Assembly: GCA_020199775.1 (NCBI GenBank)
Contig: JAIVJZ010000044.1
Location: 1-64,000, forward strand
From: Acidobacteriota bacterium
GTDB taxonomy: Bacteria > Acidobacteriota > Blastocatellia > Pyrinomonadales > Pyrinomonadaceae
DNA length: 64,000 bases
Direction of reading: 5' to 3'
Shown here: positions 62,551 to 64,000 of the stretch, one piece after another
Layout: the number at the start of each line of letters is the position of its first letter
Position numbering within the stretch: position 1 is the stretch's first letter
The notes under the pieces: generated by a model
Told to the model about the DNA's origin: nothing
Database searches by the model: none
Seen by the model: only the letters and a program-made list of their open reading frames with translations
Translations under genes and position numbers: made by a program

Positions 62551-64000
62551 ATGAAAGTTTATCCGACCAACCAGATTCGCAACCTTGCCGTCATCGGCCA
62601 CGGCGACGCGGGCAAGACGCAACTGATCAGTTCGCTCCTCTACGTGACGGGCGCGACGCCGCGCTGGGGCAAAGTCGCGGAGGGCACGACCGTCACCGAC
62701 TACGAGGAAGATTCCATCGCGCGCCAGATCACTTTGAACACCGCGCTCGCCCACCTCGAATTCCGCGAACACAAGATCAACTTCATAGACACGCCCGGCT
62801 ACGCCGCCTTCGTCGCGCACGCGCGCCCGGCCTTGCGCGTCGCCGACTGCGCGCTCGTCGTCGTTGACGGCGTGAACGGCGTCGAGGTGCAGACGGAGAA
62901 GACCTGGGGCTACGCCAACGAGTTCATCGTGCCGCGCATCATGGTCATCAACAAGCTCGACAAGGAGCGCGCCGATTTCGGCGCGGCTCTGGACAGCGCG
63001 CGCCACACCTTCAGCCGCGCCATCGTCCCCTTCACGCTCCCCATCGGCAAAGAGGCCGACTTCCGCGGCGTCGTGGACATCGTCCACATGAAGGCTTACG
63101 AGTTCGACGAGGGGGGCAAGGCCAAAGAACGCGAGATACCCGAAGCCGGGCGCGACGTGGTAGACCGTGAGCGCGAACGCCTCATCGAAGTCATCGCCGA
63201 ATCCGACGACGCCTTGATGGAGAAGTATTTCGAGAACGGGACGCTCGAAGAAGCCGACATCATCCCGAACATCTCGAAGGCCATCGCCGCGAGCAAACTG
63301 TGTCCGGTCTTCGCCTGTTCGAGCCTCACGCTCGTCGGCCTGCAAAGCCTGCTCGAAGGGATCGTCGATTACGCGCCCGCGCCCGACACGCACGAGGCCG
63401 AACACGGCCGCGCGAGCGCGGACACCGGCGCGGAGACGCTCACGCGCAAGTACAACGAGAGCGACCCCTTCTCGGCCTACGTCTTCCGCACCGTCGCAGA
63501 CCCCTTCGCCGGTCGCATCACGGTGATGAAAGTCATCAGCGGCCACATCAAACACGACGCCACCGTGCAGAACACGACGCGCGGCGTCACCGAACGGCTC
63601 GGCGCGCTCCACTCGATGCAGGGCAAGCAACTCGACAAGGTGGAAGAGGCGGGCGCGGGCGACATCATCGCCTGCGTCAAACTCAAAGAGACGCAGACGG
63701 GCGACACGCTCGCCGACCGCGCCACTCCCATCGTCTACGACGCGCTTCAATACCCGGAGGCCGCCATCGCCTTCGCCATCGAACCGAAGTCCCGGCAGGA
63801 CGAAGAGAAGATCAGCGTCGCCCTGCACAAGATTCTGGAAGAAGACCCGTCGCTCCATTTCACGCGCGACGCGCAGACCAAAGAGTTCATCCTCTCCGGT
63901 TCGGGGCAACTTCACGTCGAGACGGTCGTGCAGAAGTTGAAGGATCGTTATCACGTCGAGGTCGCGCTCCACCCGCCGAAAGTCCCTTACAAGGAGACGA
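62551..64000 (+). CDS. fusA2: EF-G-like translational GTPase, 3' end beyond the window
   Basis: At least 483 residues from ATG 62551, open to the right edge. GTPase motifs: NLAVIGHGDAGKT (G1), DTPGY (G3), NKLDKERADF (G4). The G2 region reads RQITLNTALA instead of the RGITI of canonical EF-G, marking the EF-G-like (EF-G2) branch. Domain II (ITVMKVISGHIKHDATVQNT) and part of domain III (FAIEPKSRQDEEKISVALHK) are visible. Function of the paralogue is unclear. The Shine-Dalgarno is weak. Confidence 0.93.
   Translation, partial: MKVYPTNQIRNLAVIGHGDAGKTQLISSLLYVTGATPRWGKVAEGTTVTDYEEDSIARQITLNTALAHLEFREHKINFIDTPGYAAFVAHARPALRVADCALVVVDGVNGVEVQTEKTWGYANEFIVPRIMVINKLDKERADFGAALDSARHTFSRAIVPFTLPIGKEADFRGVVDIVHMKAYEFDEGGKAKEREIPEAGRDVVDRERERLIEVIAESDDALMEKYFENGTLEEADIIPNISKAIAASKLCPVFACSSLTLVGLQSLLEGIVDYAPAPDTHEAEHGRASADTGAETLTRKYNESDPFSAYVFRTVADPFAGRITVMKVISGHIKHDATVQNTTRGVTERLGALHSMQGKQLDKVEEAGAGDIIACVKLKETQTGDTLADRATPIVYDALQYPEAAIAFAIEPKSRQDEEKISVALHKILEEDPSLHFTRDAQTKEFILSGSGQLHVETVVQKLKDRYHVEVALHPPKVPYKET

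Overview
The window is one 64 kb stretch of high-GC, gene-dense bacterial chromosome with roughly 56 protein genes, no rRNA, tRNA or CRISPR array that I can see, and no recognisable transposase. Gene content (TPR-CHAT protein, DUF4384 proteins, Ser/Thr kinase with an N-terminal zinc ribbon, DUF4388-DnaJ-TPR protein, matrixin plus DUF4214 exported protein, B12-dependent NrdJ, SpoIIE phosphatase, YtxJ-like protein, EF-G-like GTPase) best fits Acidobacteriota, probably Blastocatellia. This is inference from family distribution, not a marker-gene placement.

Layout. 0-7.3 kb (minus strand): DUF6941, ligA, an M20 peptidase, a DUF4279-like protein, a GNAT acetyltransferase, a YaeQ-like protein and a histidine kinase with degenerate ATP-binding boxes. 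7.5-11 kb (plus): DUF4388-J-TPR protein, HD-GYP-like protein and an overlapping unknown gene. 11-22.7 kb: SpoIIE phosphatase, histone-deacetylase-like hydrolase, glycine-zipper and BON envelope proteins, nrdJ with a very good sigma70 promoter and NrdR-like box, hslO, and a PspA/coiled-coil pair. 23-29.3 kb: purD, a zinc-ribbon protein and two tandem near-identical APC-type permeases. 29.7-35.8 kb: a TPR-GAF-sigma54 activator gene that has lost the middle of its AAA+ domain, an exported matrixin-DUF4214 protein, and a DUF1003 gene behind a sigma54-type promoter. 36-46.5 kb: SLBB export protein, PrsW-type protease, metallo-beta-lactamase-fold protein and many small genes (ferredoxin, zinc ribbons, SemiSWEET-like, receiver domain, DUF971, YtxJ-like). 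46.7-52.7 kb: CHAT-TPR / DUF4384 / Ser-Thr kinase-DUF4384 cassette. 53-64 kb: GGDEF, TauE/SafE, glgP, macrodomain, VWA protein, an SPFH / 52-residue membrane protein / DUF393 operon, an A+T-richer stretch, and the start of an EF-G-like gene cut by the right edge.

The most unusual signal is not a protein. At least ten intergenic spaces hold large hairpins whose arms are tandem heptanucleotides (for example CGTGAAT, GAGGGAT, AACGATG, AAACTTG). The heptad differs between loci, but variant heptads are mirrored in both arms at a locus. Nearly all contain TGA, and because 7 is not a multiple of 3 an array of three or more units puts TGA in all three frames. Several arms overlap or supply the stop codons of flanking genes. 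Two further long palindromes (around 44.2 and 54.7 kb) use or adjoin other short repeats. The second system worth attention is the kinase/DUF4384/CHAT cassette, which resembles a signalling-to-protease module.
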